Below are positions 44,226 through 54,100 of a stretch of DNA of 55,877 nucleotides, one piece after another (position 1 is the first letter of the stretch; each line of letters starts with the position of its first letter). The DNA is from Aliivibrio sp. (GTDB taxonomy: Bacteria > Pseudomonadota > Gammaproteobacteria > Enterobacterales > Vibrionaceae), in the NCBI GenBank assembly GCA_016764915.1, contig JAESQY010000064.1, positions 1 to 55,877 of the forward strand. Reading direction: 5' to 3'. Below the pieces are notes generated by a model. The model was not told the origin of the DNA, did no database searches, and saw nothing but the letters and a program-made list of their open reading frames with translations. The position numbers were made by a program, and so were the translations under genes.

Positions 44226-45485
44226 TTACATGGCAGATTTAACCGCTCTGGCTAACTTATCAGCAGCCTTAGTAGGATCCGCTGACTTGTCATTAAAGAA
44301 ATTGGTAACGACATCATAGATTGCCCCTTGCGCATAACTCGTCGTTGAGAGTCCATGTGCCATACTTGGCACTAAATCTCCACTTTTTGCGCTAGATTTA
44401 AAGGTTGCCATTGAGTCCAGTGCACACTGATCAAATTTTGACATATCCATATCCAAACGTACTGGAATCGACCCCTTATTTAGGTTAAATATCTCTTGGA
44501 AATCTTTGGTTAAAATAGTTCTTGCCAGATCTTTCTGCGCTTGTTCATTGCTCTTATCCCCTAAATCAAAGAACGCAAAACTGTCGATATTGAAGGTGAA
44601 TTGCCCCTCTGTTCCTGGCGCTGGTGCGCAAATGTAATCGGTGCCAGGTACTTTACCTGCTGCGGTAAACTCACCTTTGGCCCAGTCACCCATGATCTGC
44701 ATCGCCGCTTCTCCATTAATCACCATTGAGGTAGCAACATTCCAATCTCGCCCCGGAGAGTTGCTATCAATATAATCATGGACTCGTTTAAATTTGGTAA
44801 AGACTTCGACCATTTTAGGACCAGAAAGTACCGTCATATTGAGATCAACAAAGGCTTTGCGGTAATCTTTAGAACCAAGAACATCTAGAGCCACAGCTTC
44901 AAAAATGGTCGCGTCTTGCCATGGTTGTCCACCATGCGCCAGAGCGATATAACCCGCTTTTTTTATCTTTTCTGCTTGGACAAAGAAATCATCCATTGAG
45001 GTAGGTACCGTCGCTCCAGATTTTTCTAATACAACAGGATTAGCCCACAACCAGTTAACTCTATGGACATTAACCGGTACAGCGACGTAATCACCTTTAT
45101 GTTTCATGACCTTAGTGACCACTGAGGGAAGTATTGAATCCCACTTCTCTTTCTTTGCCACGTCATCCAATGTGGTTAAAAACCCTAAATTTCCCCACTC
45201 TTGGATATCGTGACCTTTAATTTGAGCCGCTGAAGGTGGATTTCCCGATACGGCACGTGTTTTAAGAACCGTCATCGCACTTTCACCGCCACCTCCTGCT
45301 ACGGCAAAGTCTTTCCAACTGTGGCCCTGTTGTTCCATCATATCTTTCAGAACCGCTACTGACTTCGCTTCGCCGCCAGCCGTCCACCAATGTAGAACTT
45401 CAACCTCGCCTGACACGGCAATCGTCGGTAAAACCAGTGAGCTCGCTAAGGTAACTATTTTGAGAGTATGCTTATTATTCATCAT
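44226..45485 (-). CDS. gtsA: Glucose/mannose-type sugar ABC transporter binding protein
   Basis: A 419-residue secreted binding protein with a signal peptide (about 1-25) and a family-1 solute-binding fold. '[19 protein letters not shown]', '[16 protein letters not shown]' and '[17 protein letters not shown]' match glucose/mannose binding proteins of the GtsA type. It should deliver sugar to GtsBC. Two consecutive ATGs occur; the second (45482) is better spaced from GGAAGAGA. It is the first gene of the transporter part. Confidence 0.88.
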   Translation of the reverse strand: MMNNKHTLKIVTLASSLVLPTIAVSGEVEVLHWWTAGGEAKSVAVLKDMMEQQGHSWKDFAVAGGGGESAMTVLKTRAVSGNPPSAAQIKGHDIQEWGNLGFLTTLDDVAKKEKWDSILPSVVTKVMKHKGDYVAVPVNVHRVNWLWANPVVLEKSGATVPTSMDDFFVQAEKIKKAGYIALAHGGQPWQDATIFEAVALDVLGSKDYRKAFVDLNMTVLSGPKMVEVFTKFKRVHDYIDSNSPGRDWNVATSMVINGEAAMQIMGDWAKGEFTAAGKVPGTDYICAPAPGTEGQFTFNIDSFAFFDLGDKSNEQAQKDLARTILTKDFQEIFNLNKGSIPVRLDMDMSKFDQCALDSMATFKSSAKSGDLVPSMAHGLSTTSYAQGAIYDVVTNFFNDKSADPTKAADKLARAVKSAM

Positions 45486-45599
45486 TCTCTTCCATCCGTA
45501 GGGTTAATATCAGCAATTAGCGACTGATACCTTCATTGTAATGAATAAATCAGCGGCCGTTGTAACATAGTAATGTGGATTTGTAATAATTTGGTTACA

Positions 45600-47069
45600 T
45601 CAGCTTTCGTTAATCACTCTCGGTATTGATATCGATGCTCTAAGGCCACCCGTGCGTACATTTGAAAGATTAAGCTCGCCTCCATGCCCACGAATGATGT
45701 TCTTTGAAATACCCAAACCTAAACCGTGTCCCTCTTTGGTGTGATCCATACGATAGTAAGGTTCAAACACATTGTTTAAATCGTTCTCTGGTATGCCCGG
45801 ACCACAATCATCAATCGTGATCAAAAGGTAATCGCCGCTCTCTTTCACATCAACAAACACCGAACAGCCATATTTAACACCATTATCAATTAGATTAGAT
45901 AAACAACGCTTCAGTGCTAACGGTTTGCAATGCAATGGCTGAATTGATTTTGCTCTTATAGAGACTCTTTCATGTTTTGTATTGTAGGTTTCGGCAATAA
46001 AACTCAACAATGTTTTGATATCAACTTCCATGATGTTTTCATGAATATCCGTGTCTTTTACACACTGAAGCGCACCTTTTACCATCATTTCAAGATCATC
46101 CAAATCTTGAGTGAATTTAGCCTCTTTAATAGGATCATCTATCAACTCGACTCTTAATCTAAGCCGAGTAATTGGCGTTTTTAAATCGTGAGAAATCGCA
46201 CTGAACAGATGTTCTCTGTCCTGGATATATCGTCGTAAACGCAGTTGCATTCGGTTGAAAGCGCGAGTAGCAGTAATCAACTCAGAGGCACCTTCTTCAA
46301 TTAAAGGTGCTTGATCAATGTCCATGCTCAAGTGGTTTGCAGCGTGAGCCAACTTCTTCAGAGGTTTGGTTTGTAACCGCACCATAATAAAGATAAATAG
46401 CAGTAATAGTGCAGTGATAAAGCCAAAAAACCAGATCTGTTGCGTGGTTAAAATGTCATCAGACAGCATCATGTAAGGCGCAGGTAGCACCGCCGCAATG
46501 TAGACCCACTCATTGGTGTCTAGCTCAAATTGCACCACTAAAATCGGAGGATAAAAAGGTTCTAAAGAGAGAGTATGGTGCGCCCATGACCTTGGTAAAT
46601 CACTCAGCAAGATGTCATTTTTTAGTATGTGAAGGTTTTCTGGTCGCGAAAACTCCACTTTAATCACTTTCTGCCTAGGTAATTTTTCGGCTAACACCTC
46701 TTTAAAGGTTTGGATTGCAGCCTCTTTTAACTGTGTCGATTTAAAAGGCTCAATGATGATCTCCTCTTTATTAAAGGAGACAAAATAACGTGTGCCACCC
46801 GCATTTCGGAGTTGATCAAGTACTATATGGCGATACTCAATAGGAAGAGATTGGAAAAATGTCACTGTCGAGGTAAAGCTCAACGCCATGCTAGTTGATG
46901 CCGACTCTAACCCTTCTAATTCCCGAACTTTTGAGTGACTGTACCAAATAGCGGTTGCGATAAACTGAGCCAAAAAGACCGACAGCAAAGTTAACCATAG
47001 CATTCTTGATACGAGTGAATTAGGACGTAACCTATCTAAAAATAATTGCAGAGCATCAGTATTAAACAT
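45600..47069 (-). CDS. Sensor histidine kinase of the sugar transporter locus (GtrS-like)
   Basis: A 489-residue membrane kinase. Membrane segments at about 23-43 and 209-231 flank a periplasmic sensor domain of about 165 residues. HAMP, HisKA with phospho-acceptor His294 ('FSAISHDLKTPITRLRLR') and a HATPase domain with N-box 'LSNLIDNGVKYG' and 'DCGPGIPENDL' follow. It probably senses sugar or its metabolites and controls the gts genes through the adjoining response regulator, which it overlaps by eight bases. Confidence 0.88.
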   Translation of the reverse strand: MFNTDALQLFLDRLRPNSLVSRMLWLTLLSVFLAQFIATAIWYSHSKVRELEGLESASTSMALSFTSTVTFFQSLPIEYRHIVLDQLRNAGGTRYFVSFNKEEIIIEPFKSTQLKEAAIQTFKEVLAEKLPRQKVIKVEFSRPENLHILKNDILLSDLPRSWAHHTLSLEPFYPPILVVQFELDTNEWVYIAAVLPAPYMMLSDDILTTQQIWFFGFITALLLLFIFIMVRLQTKPLKKLAHAANHLSMDIDQAPLIEEGASELITATRAFNRMQLRLRRYIQDREHLFSAISHDLKTPITRLRLRVELIDDPIKEAKFTQDLDDLEMMVKGALQCVKDTDIHENIMEVDIKTLLSFIAETYNTKHERVSIRAKSIQPLHCKPLALKRCLSNLIDNGVKYGCSVFVDVKESGDYLLITIDDCGPGIPENDLNNVFEPYYRMDHTKEGHGLGLGISKNIIRGHGGELNLSNVRTGGLRASISIPRVINES

Positions 47070-47772
47070 GTTTTACAGCAGCTAGAAACTGATAACCTGC
47101 GCCTCTCACCGTTTTAATCAGCTTGGAGTTTTTACCGTTATCATTCAATTGCTGTCGTAATCGACTTACTTGCACATCAATCCCTCTCTCTAATGGCAGC
47201 GCATCTCTACCTTTAGTCGTATTAGAGATTTTGTCACGATCAAGTATTTGATTCGGGTGGCTCAAAAATAGCATTAACAGAGAAAAATCACTGCCCGTCA
47301 ATTCAACTTCTTTAGCACTGTTTTTATCATGTAATCGATGCGAAATAGTGTCCAACGACCAACGGTCAAACTCGATCACTGTCGTTGTTTCTAACTCAGT
47401 GGTATTTGATCGCCTAAGTACGGCTTTAATTCTTGCCAATAATTGCCTTGGACTAAATGGCTTAGCAACATAATCGTCGGCACCTATCTCTAAACCAATG
47501 ATTTGGTCAGTTTCGTCTGAGACAGCAGTTAACATAATGATCGGTACATTTGACGTTTTGCGGATCTGTTGGCATAGAACAAAACCATCATCACCTGGCA
47601 TCATGATGTCCATTAGAATCAAGTCGGGCATAAACTGGGCTAAATGACGCTTTAGTTCCACACCACCAGCGGCTAATGTTACATCAAACCCTTGTTTGGT
47701 TAGATACTCTTCTAACAACACACGGATCTCTTGATCGTCATCTACTACAATGATCTTTTTATTTTCAAACAC
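47062..47772 (-). CDS. OmpR-family response regulator (GltR-like)
   Basis: A 236-residue regulator. The receiver domain has the acidic pocket 'VDDD', phospho-acceptor Asp55 ('LILMDIMMPGDDG') and Lys in 'YVAKPFSPRQLL'. The winged-helix DNA-binding domain includes 'ALPLERGIDVQVSRLRQQL' and 'RGAGYQF'. By analogy with Pseudomonas GltR/GtrS it should control the downstream sugar transporter operon. The intergenic region before it (47773-47964) is shared with the divergent small zinc-ribbon ORF. Confidence 0.9.
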   Translation of the reverse strand: MFENKKIIVVDDDQEIRVLLEEYLTKQGFDVTLAAGGVELKRHLAQFMPDLILMDIMMPGDDGFVLCQQIRKTSNVPIIMLTAVSDETDQIIGLEIGADDYVAKPFSPRQLLARIKAVLRRSNTTELETTTVIEFDRWSLDTISHRLHDKNSAKEVELTGSDFSLLMLFLSHPNQILDRDKISNTTKGRDALPLERGIDVQVSRLRQQLNDNGKNSKLIKTVRGAGYQFLAAVKHV

Positions 47773-47925
47773 TAATTCGTTATTCCTTTCGCTTGGAAAT
47801 ATAGATTTTTGTTATTGTCTATTGTAGTTATAAAGTCTGCTAATGTATTTGTTAATTGTTTAAAGAGTGAAGCACTTAACTAATCTGTCTTTAAGTTTAT
47901 TTATCATAGGTTGCAAATAATACTG

Positions 47926-47965
47926 TATGAATATCCAATATTGTACCTACTATTGGATATTCATA
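47926..47965. promoter_or_regulatory. Perfect 15-bp inverted repeat overlapping the start of the zinc-ribbon ORF
   Basis: TATGAATATCCAATA (47926-47940) is followed by a 10-base loop and its exact complement TATTGGATATTCATA (47951-47965). The last base is the A of the ATG at 47965, and the only ribosome-site-like GGA is inside the second arm. As RNA it would hide the start codon; as DNA it could be an operator. Confidence 0.6.
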
Positions 47966-48171
47966 TGCACGCATATCAGACAAAATGCAGCTCACCACTC
48001 TCTTTTTCATTCAGCCCTGAGTTGAGATGGAAACAGTGCAGTGTTTGCCAGCAGATGGCTCTTTGTGAACAGTCCATCGGGGCAACTAATGTATGGATAA
48101 AAGCAAAATTGGGTGTTGCAAAACAAGTTTGGCGCTGCGAACAGTGCACACCAGGTAGAGAGTGGGATTGA
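47965..48171 (+). CDS. Small zinc-ribbon-like protein, hypothetical
   Basis: A 68-residue hypothetical protein with two Cys-x-x-Cys pairs, 'QCSVCQQ' near the middle and 'WRCEQCTPG' at the end, which look like a zinc ribbon, plus two further Cys residues. The family is not recognised. The frame is open upstream to a TTG at 47911, but that would code through the inverted repeat. It precedes the NYN gene by about 85 bases in the same direction, so the two may be expressed together. Confidence 0.55.
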   Translation: MHAYQTKCSSPLSFSFSPELRWKQCSVCQQMALCEQSIGATNVWIKAKLGVAKQVWRCEQCTPGREWD

Positions 48172-48256
48172 GGAAATACAACTATTTATCATTTTGGGGT
48201 GTAAAACGTCAGCCAGTTGATTACTATGGCTCTATTCTGACTTAACGAAGATTATT

Positions 48257-48730
48257 ATGAAGAAGATTGCTGTTTTTGTAGATGTACAAAATATTTATTA
48301 CACCACTCGCCAAGCTTTTGGCCGACAGTTTAACTATCGTAAGTTTTGGGACCGTTTAAGTTATGAAGGTGACGTGGTGTCTGCAACTGCTTACGCTATT
48401 GCTAGGGCTGATGACGGTCAAATCAAGTTTCAAGATGCACTACGGCACATCGGCTTTAATGTAAAACTGAAACCCTTTATCCAACGCAGTGACGGCTCCG
48501 CTAAAGGTGACTGGGATGTGGGTATCGCAGTTGATATCATGGAGATAGCCCAAACAGTAGATACCATCGTATTACTATCTGGTGATGGCGATTTCGATCT
48601 GCTTCTTGATAGAGTGAATCAGAAATACAGTGTGACAACCGAAGTTTATGGTGTCGAGATGTTAACCGCTAAATCTTTGATTAAAGCAGCATCAACGTTT
48701 CACCCTATTGAACACGACCAACTGCTTTAA
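48257..48730 (+). CDS. NYN-domain (LabA/DUF88) protein
   Basis: A 157-residue PIN-like NYN-domain protein. Conserved acidic residues occur in 'AVFVDVQNIYY', 'KGDWDVGIAVDIM' and 'VLLSGDGDFDLLL', the metal-binding layout expected of a ribonuclease. The RNA target is unknown. It lies downstream of the small zinc-ribbon gene and converges on the diguanylate cyclase gene, whose stop is six bases away. Confidence 0.88.
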   Translation: MKKIAVFVDVQNIYYTTRQAFGRQFNYRKFWDRLSYEGDVVSATAYAIARADDGQIKFQDALRHIGFNVKLKPFIQRSDGSAKGDWDVGIAVDIMEIAQTVDTIVLLSGDGDFDLLLDRVNQKYSVTTEVYGVEMLTAKSLIKAASTFHPIEHDQLL

Positions 48731-48736
48731 TCACTG

Positions 48737-50032
48737 TTAACTTACTGACGTTCTTCTCTCTATTTCGACCCGATTACGTCCATTTCTTTTCGCTCGATAC
48801 AGTGCATTGTCTGCTTTGATAATGCACTCTTCCATGGCAATACCTTCATACTTAATAAGCCCAAACGACGCCGTTACATTCATCATTTTTGGCCACGCAT
48901 GTTTTTCAACATTTTTTCGTAATTGATTAGTGCATTGATGCGCCTGAATGAAGGGCATTCCTTCATAAATTATCAAAAATTCTTCACCTCCCCAACGGAT
49001 GATGAGCGTTGAATCTGGCAATGACTGAGTCAAGAGTTTACTAAAATCAACCAACGTTTGATCACCAATAGCATGGCCATGTTGATCATTGATATTTTTA
49101 AAATGATCGATATCCGCCATAGCAACGGTTACTTTCGTTCCAAGTTGATATTGTTCTTTAAAGTACTGGTATAAAAGCTCGATACCGTTTCTATTACGTA
49201 AACCTGTCAGAGGGTCCACCGACACTTTTTCTTCTAATTGTACAATCGCTTCTTTTAGCTGCTCTTTTTTGTTTTGCGCCAAAATTAAATTTGCCCGCAT
49301 TATATAGATGGTTGAACTTACATACACAATACCAAAGCCAATCCAAATCAACAGCAGCGTCCACAGCATCTCATCTTTTGGTAACCATTTACCATGAAAA
49401 GTGATGCTGTTGATTTTGATTATATAGGTTCCCGGTTTCACCGTGTTTCCTTCACTACCAGAGATACCAAGTTCAATCGCGACGGTATTACTAAAATCGA
49501 CCCCTGTCTCTTCTAAGCGATGTGTATATTGGTTGATCCACCAACTCGGAACATTAAAATAGTTAAGCGGAATACGTTTACCCTTAATCATATACTCAGG
49601 GTCAAATTCCATCTGATTAAATTTGTTTGATAAAGGGTCGTTGGTACTGTACATATTATTGTAATTTCGAGCATACAATCGAATTAACTGCCCAGCAGGC
49701 CCTTTATAGTCAATATCAAACTCAATCGAATCAAACTTTGATAGATCATAACCAATTGAATTATCATTGCTTTTAACCTTAAATGACACCTCACAATAAG
49801 GCGTTGGATGCTTTGCTTTAATATCACATTGGAGGACGAGTGTATCCCCAAGTGTGGTCAAAAAACCTGTGGATGAGCCGCCATAGAATTGGTCAGTATT
49901 CACCACTTTTTTATATGGAGAAGCGCCATTCAAAACATAGGTTTGATTAAATGTATAATGGTAGCCCACCAAGGAGATCATGGTTGCTGCAATTAACGCT
50001 AGAAAAGCGTAGACAGTATATTTTTGATTCAT
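48737..50032 (-). CDS. Membrane diguanylate cyclase (GGDEF domain)
   Basis: A 431-residue inner-membrane enzyme. Membrane segments at about 6-24 and 218-240 enclose a periplasmic beta-rich domain that resembles a carbohydrate-binding or CIA30-like jelly roll. The cytoplasmic GGDEF domain carries the active GGEEF at residues 348-352 (RWGGEEF). The inhibitory RxxD site that normally precedes it reads SLPD, so product inhibition at that site is unlikely. It should make c-di-GMP from two GTP in response to a periplasmic signal, perhaps a sugar. Confidence 0.88.
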   Translation of the reverse strand: MNQKYTVYAFLALIAATMISLVGYHYTFNQTYVLNGASPYKKVVNTDQFYGGSSTGFLTTLGDTLVLQCDIKAKHPTPYCEVSFKVKSNDNSIGYDLSKFDSIEFDIDYKGPAGQLIRLYARNYNNMYSTNDPLSNKFNQMEFDPEYMIKGKRIPLNYFNVPSWWINQYTHRLEETGVDFSNTVAIELGISGSEGNTVKPGTYIIKINSITFHGKWLPKDEMLWTLLLIWIGFGIVYVSSTIYIMRANLILAQNKKEQLKEAIVQLEEKVSVDPLTGLRNRNGIELLYQYFKEQYQLGTKVTVAMADIDHFKNINDQHGHAIGDQTLVDFSKLLTQSLPDSTLIIRWGGEEFLIIYEGMPFIQAHQCTNQLRKNVEKHAWPKMMNVTASFGLIKYEGIAMEECIIKADNALYRAKRNGRNRVEIERRTSVS

Positions 50033-50190
50033 TCAGTCTTATTACCAAATCAAATGACACTAACTACATATATATGCCAAGAAAATTAATTAATGTTGTA
50101 ACAATCTATTATATTCAACAATAGTCGTGTTATGAACAAATTCATGTCAACTTTTGTAGTATTGGTACAATTTTGAGTATTTAAACGAAA

Positions 50191-50219
50191 TTGACACCTA
50201 GCTCACACACACCTATTGC
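50191..50219 (+). promoter_or_regulatory. Candidate sigma-70 promoter for the Sel1-repeat gene
   Basis: TTGACA at 50191-50196, a 17-base spacer and TATTGC at 50214-50219. The -35 is perfect and the -10 has two deviations. It lies about 75 bases before the start codon. Confidence 0.5.
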
Positions 50220-50295
50220 TTTCATTTATACTACTTCCATACGGATACATATAAGATCACCTCATTTTGTCTCTTTTTTTTAAGAAGCTTAGATT

Positions 50296-51036
50296 ATGAA
50301 AATAAATATCTCTCTATTCCTAGTTGCGACGGCCCTGTCATTCAATTTACTGGCCGCCCCAAATAATGACTTCTTGGCTGGAAAAAGCCTATATAACCAA
50401 AACAAAACTTCTGAAGCGCTTGCGGTTTTTATTACTGCTGCAAAAGCGGGTTCTATCGATGCTCAAAATCAAGTAGGGACTATGTATGCTAAGGGCATTG
50501 GTACGGATATTAATTATGACCATGCATTAATTTGGTATCGGGCAGCAGCGAGAAATAATAGTCCTGAGGCACTTTATAACATAGGTAAACTGTACCAACA
50601 GGGGCTTGGCGTTGAACAAGACTCACGGACTGCTGTCCAGTGGTATAACCGAGCGTTAGAGTTTAATTCACCGGATGCCGCCAACAATTTGGCTGACATG
50701 TACCTTGAAGGTATTGTCGTGCCACAAGATCACAAGAAAGCGGAACAGCTGTTTATTCAAGCTTCTGAACTCGGCAGCACAATGGCGCAGCGAAATCTTG
50801 GTTTTTTATATTTTAACAATTCGGGTATTAAACAGGATATAGACAAATCCTATTTCTGGTTCGCTATCGCGGCTGCAAATGACTATCCAGATGCTGCTCA
50901 ATACCGTGATTTCATCGCATCCAAGCTCACCAAAAAGAGATTACTCAAAATAGAGCAGCAAGTATCTGAGTGGATTAAGACGAATGAGAACAATCAAGAA
51001 AACGTTCATACAGATGTAAATCAGTCTGACGTTTAA
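50296..51036 (+). CDS. Secreted Sel1-repeat protein
   Basis: A 246-residue exported protein with a signal peptide (about 1-20, cleavage after 'LLAA') and about four to five Sel1-like repeats between 30 and 215 ('AQNQVGTMYAKGIG', 'ALYNIGKLYQQGLGV', 'AANNLADMYLEGIV', 'AQRNLGFLYFNN'). Sel1 repeats are alpha-solenoid protein-binding surfaces; the periplasmic partner is unknown. It is monocistronic, divergent from the cyclase gene and ends in a strong terminator. Confidence 0.88.
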   Translation: MKINISLFLVATALSFNLLAAPNNDFLAGKSLYNQNKTSEALAVFITAAKAGSIDAQNQVGTMYAKGIGTDINYDHALIWYRAAARNNSPEALYNIGKLYQQGLGVEQDSRTAVQWYNRALEFNSPDAANNLADMYLEGIVVPQDHKKAEQLFIQASELGSTMAQRNLGFLYFNNSGIKQDIDKSYFWFAIAAANDYPDAAQYRDFIASKLTKKRLLKIEQQVSEWIKTNENNQENVHTDVNQSDV

Positions 51037-51060
51037 TTTAACCTCATTTTTTTATAAAGA

Positions 51061-51092
51061 ATAAAAAAGCTGCCAATTGGCAGCTTTTTTAA
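51061..51092. terminator. Bidirectional terminator between the Sel1 and formate dehydrogenase genes
   Basis: AAAAAAGCTGCC and GGCAGCTTTTTT surround AATT. The perfect symmetrical stem with A and T tracts can end both convergent transcripts. Confidence 0.92.
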
Positions 51093-51108
51093 TGGTTTGA
51101 TTAACGGA

Positions 51109-54100
51109 TTACGCATCGACCAGTTCAAGCTTCTCAATACGCGCTGCGGATACTTTAAACTCAGGTATCTTGGCATACGGATCAAGATTAGAGCTTGATG
51201 TCAATGCATTGGCTGGTGCTTCAGCAAAGTGGAAAGGAACAAATATAACCCCTGTTTGCATTCGTTTTGTTACAAACGCAGGCGTTTCAATGACCCCTCT
51301 TCGTGATGACACTCTGATCATCTCACTATTACTGATGTTTAAACGTTCAGCATCTTCAACCGAAATCATAACTCTTGGTCCCGCTAGGTTATTTAACCCT
51401 TTGGTTTTACGTGTCATGGTTCCCGTATGGTATTGCTCTAACAGACGGCCTGTCGTGAGTACCATTGGGTACTCCTCATCTGGCCTTTCTGCTGCATACT
51501 TAAACTCAATCGCTGCGAGCTGGCCTTTACCACGCAGAATTTGTTCCGTGTGCATAATTCGAGTGCCACTTCCGTCTACTTCACGGCAAGGCCACTGAAT
51601 ACCCTCTTCACCAATTCTGTCCCACGTTATTCCCGTATATTGTGGCGTCACATCCGCAATTTCTTGCGTTATTTCAGCCACCGATTGGTAGTTCCATTTG
51701 CCACCCATTGCATTGGCAATGTCTTGAATGATCTTCCAGTCTTCACGAGCTTCACCTGGCGCTGTCAGTGCAGGATTCAAACGTTGAACTCGACGCTCTG
51801 TATTGGTGAAATGTCCCGATTTTTCCGCAAATGAGTAAGAGGGAAGTACCACATCAGCGTAGTGCGCGGTTTCAGTCATAAATATATCTTGCACCACTAA
51901 GAAATCAATGTTTTCTAATGCTTCAATCACATGAGCTTGGTTAGGATCACTAAGTACGGGATTCTCCCCCATAATGTATAAACCATTGACGCTGCCGTGA
52001 TACGCGCCTTCTATAATTTCGGTTAGTGTTAACCCTTCTTCTTTTGGCAGAGTGTCTGAGTCCCATGCTTTGGCGAATTTTTCCTGTATTTCTGGTTTAC
52101 TCAACTTCTGATAACCAGGGTAATTATTAGGTAGCGCCCCCATATCGCAGGCACCTTGAACATTTGATTGCCCTCTGAGTGGATTAATCCCTCCGCCTTC
52201 AATACCTATATTTCCACACAACAGCTGTAAATTAGCTACAGAGCGCACATTATCATGCCCTGTCGTGTGCTGAGTAATACCCATAGAATAGTATATAGCC
52301 GTTTTTTCTGCCGTGCCAATTAAGCGAGCCAACTCTATAACGTCTTTTGCTTTCACACCGGTGATCAGCTCAACATTTTCAGCCGAATATTTCTGATCCG
52401 ATACTTCATCTCTTAGTTCTTCAAATCCTTCACACTTTTCAGCAATGAAGCTTTCATCCTGCCAACCATTGATGATGATTTGATGCATGATGCCGTTTAA
52501 TAACATCACATCAGTGCCAGGTCGCTGCGCAACATAAAGCAAAGCATCATCTGCAATTTTGATTTTTTTCGGATCCGCTACAATCAATCTAGCGCCATGA
52601 TGACGAATTGCCTGTTTAATGTGTGACCCAATGATCGGGTGCGCTGACGTCGTATCAGAACCAATAATGAAAATCACATCCGAATGTTTAATGCTCGGAA
52701 TATCATTAGTCATTGCCCCACTTCCTAATGAAGCTTCAAGGCCTGTTACGGTCGTGGAATGACACAGTCGTGCACAGTGGTCTAAGTTATTTGTTTCGAA
52801 CTCTCTGCGAACCAATTTTTGGAATACATAATTGTCTTCATTGGTGGTTTTTGCTGATGAGAAACCCGCCAGGGCATTACTGCCTTTGCTGGCCTTAATC
52901 GAGCTAAACTTATCAGCAACTAGATTGATCGCCTCTTCCCAGCTTGCTGGTTGAAGTACGCCATCTTTACGAATCAACGGTACATCCAGACGTTGCTTGC
53001 TTTGAATGAAATCAAAACCAAAGCGCCCTTTCACACACAACATACCTTCATTGACTGGTGAATTTTTACTGCCTTGTATATAGCGAATTTTGTTTTTGGC
53101 ATCATCGACAAACATGGTCAACTTACAACCCACACCACAATAGGTACAGATAGTATCGACCTGGCGTAGCATCTCAACGCGGCCTTGTGATTTGTCTCTT
53201 GCATCAACCAGAGCCCCAACTGGGCACGCTTGAACACACGCGCCACACTGAACACAGTTGGAGTCACCCATGTTGAAGGTATTATCAAAACCAGGACGAC
53301 ACTGCGGACGACCCGCACTTGAACCATCTTCATTTTGTTCAAACTTAATCACATTATGAACGTTCGTTTCATTACATACATCAACGCACTGACCACAACT
53401 AATGCAGCGGTTTCTATCAAATACAATGAATTCAGACGAATCATCTATAGCGAACTTTTTACGATCTTCGGCAAACAGATCCTCACTTTCCACCTTATAC
53501 TCAGTGCCAAGGTCTCGAAGATCACAGTTAGTATTGACTTGACAAGCACACTCTAAGCAGCGTTCTGCTTCTGCAATGGCATCTCTATTGTCAAACCCAG
53601 TTTCAACCTCTTCAAAGCTTTGTTCTCGTTGAACTGTTGTCAGTTCAGGCATCACTTTACGCATCACTTTCACGATATTTTGATACTGCGTGGTTTCAAC
53701 TTGCGCTGTCTTTTTCTCTTTCTGAGAGTTAAAAGCTTTAACCGGAATGTTTTCCATATCACCGTTAAAGAAACGGTCTATCGCTTCGGCCGCAATGCGC
53801 CCATCAGCAACCGCTTCAACAGCTGTCGCAGGTCCGCGTCTAAAGTCACCAATACAGAAAATATTGTTAATACCAGAGTGCATGGTGTCATCGTTAGCAT
53901 CAGCTGTTAACCAACGTGTTAATGGCAACTCAAGCTCTTCTTTTTCTAAGAAACTGACATCTGGCTTTTGAGATACCGCTGGAATGACCGTATCAAATGC
54001 TTCGGTGAAGTACTCTCCAGTCGGTTCTGGACGGCGGCGTCCTGACGAGTCAGCCTCACCAAGTGCCATTTTTTCGAGTTTAATGGCAGTCACACGGCCA

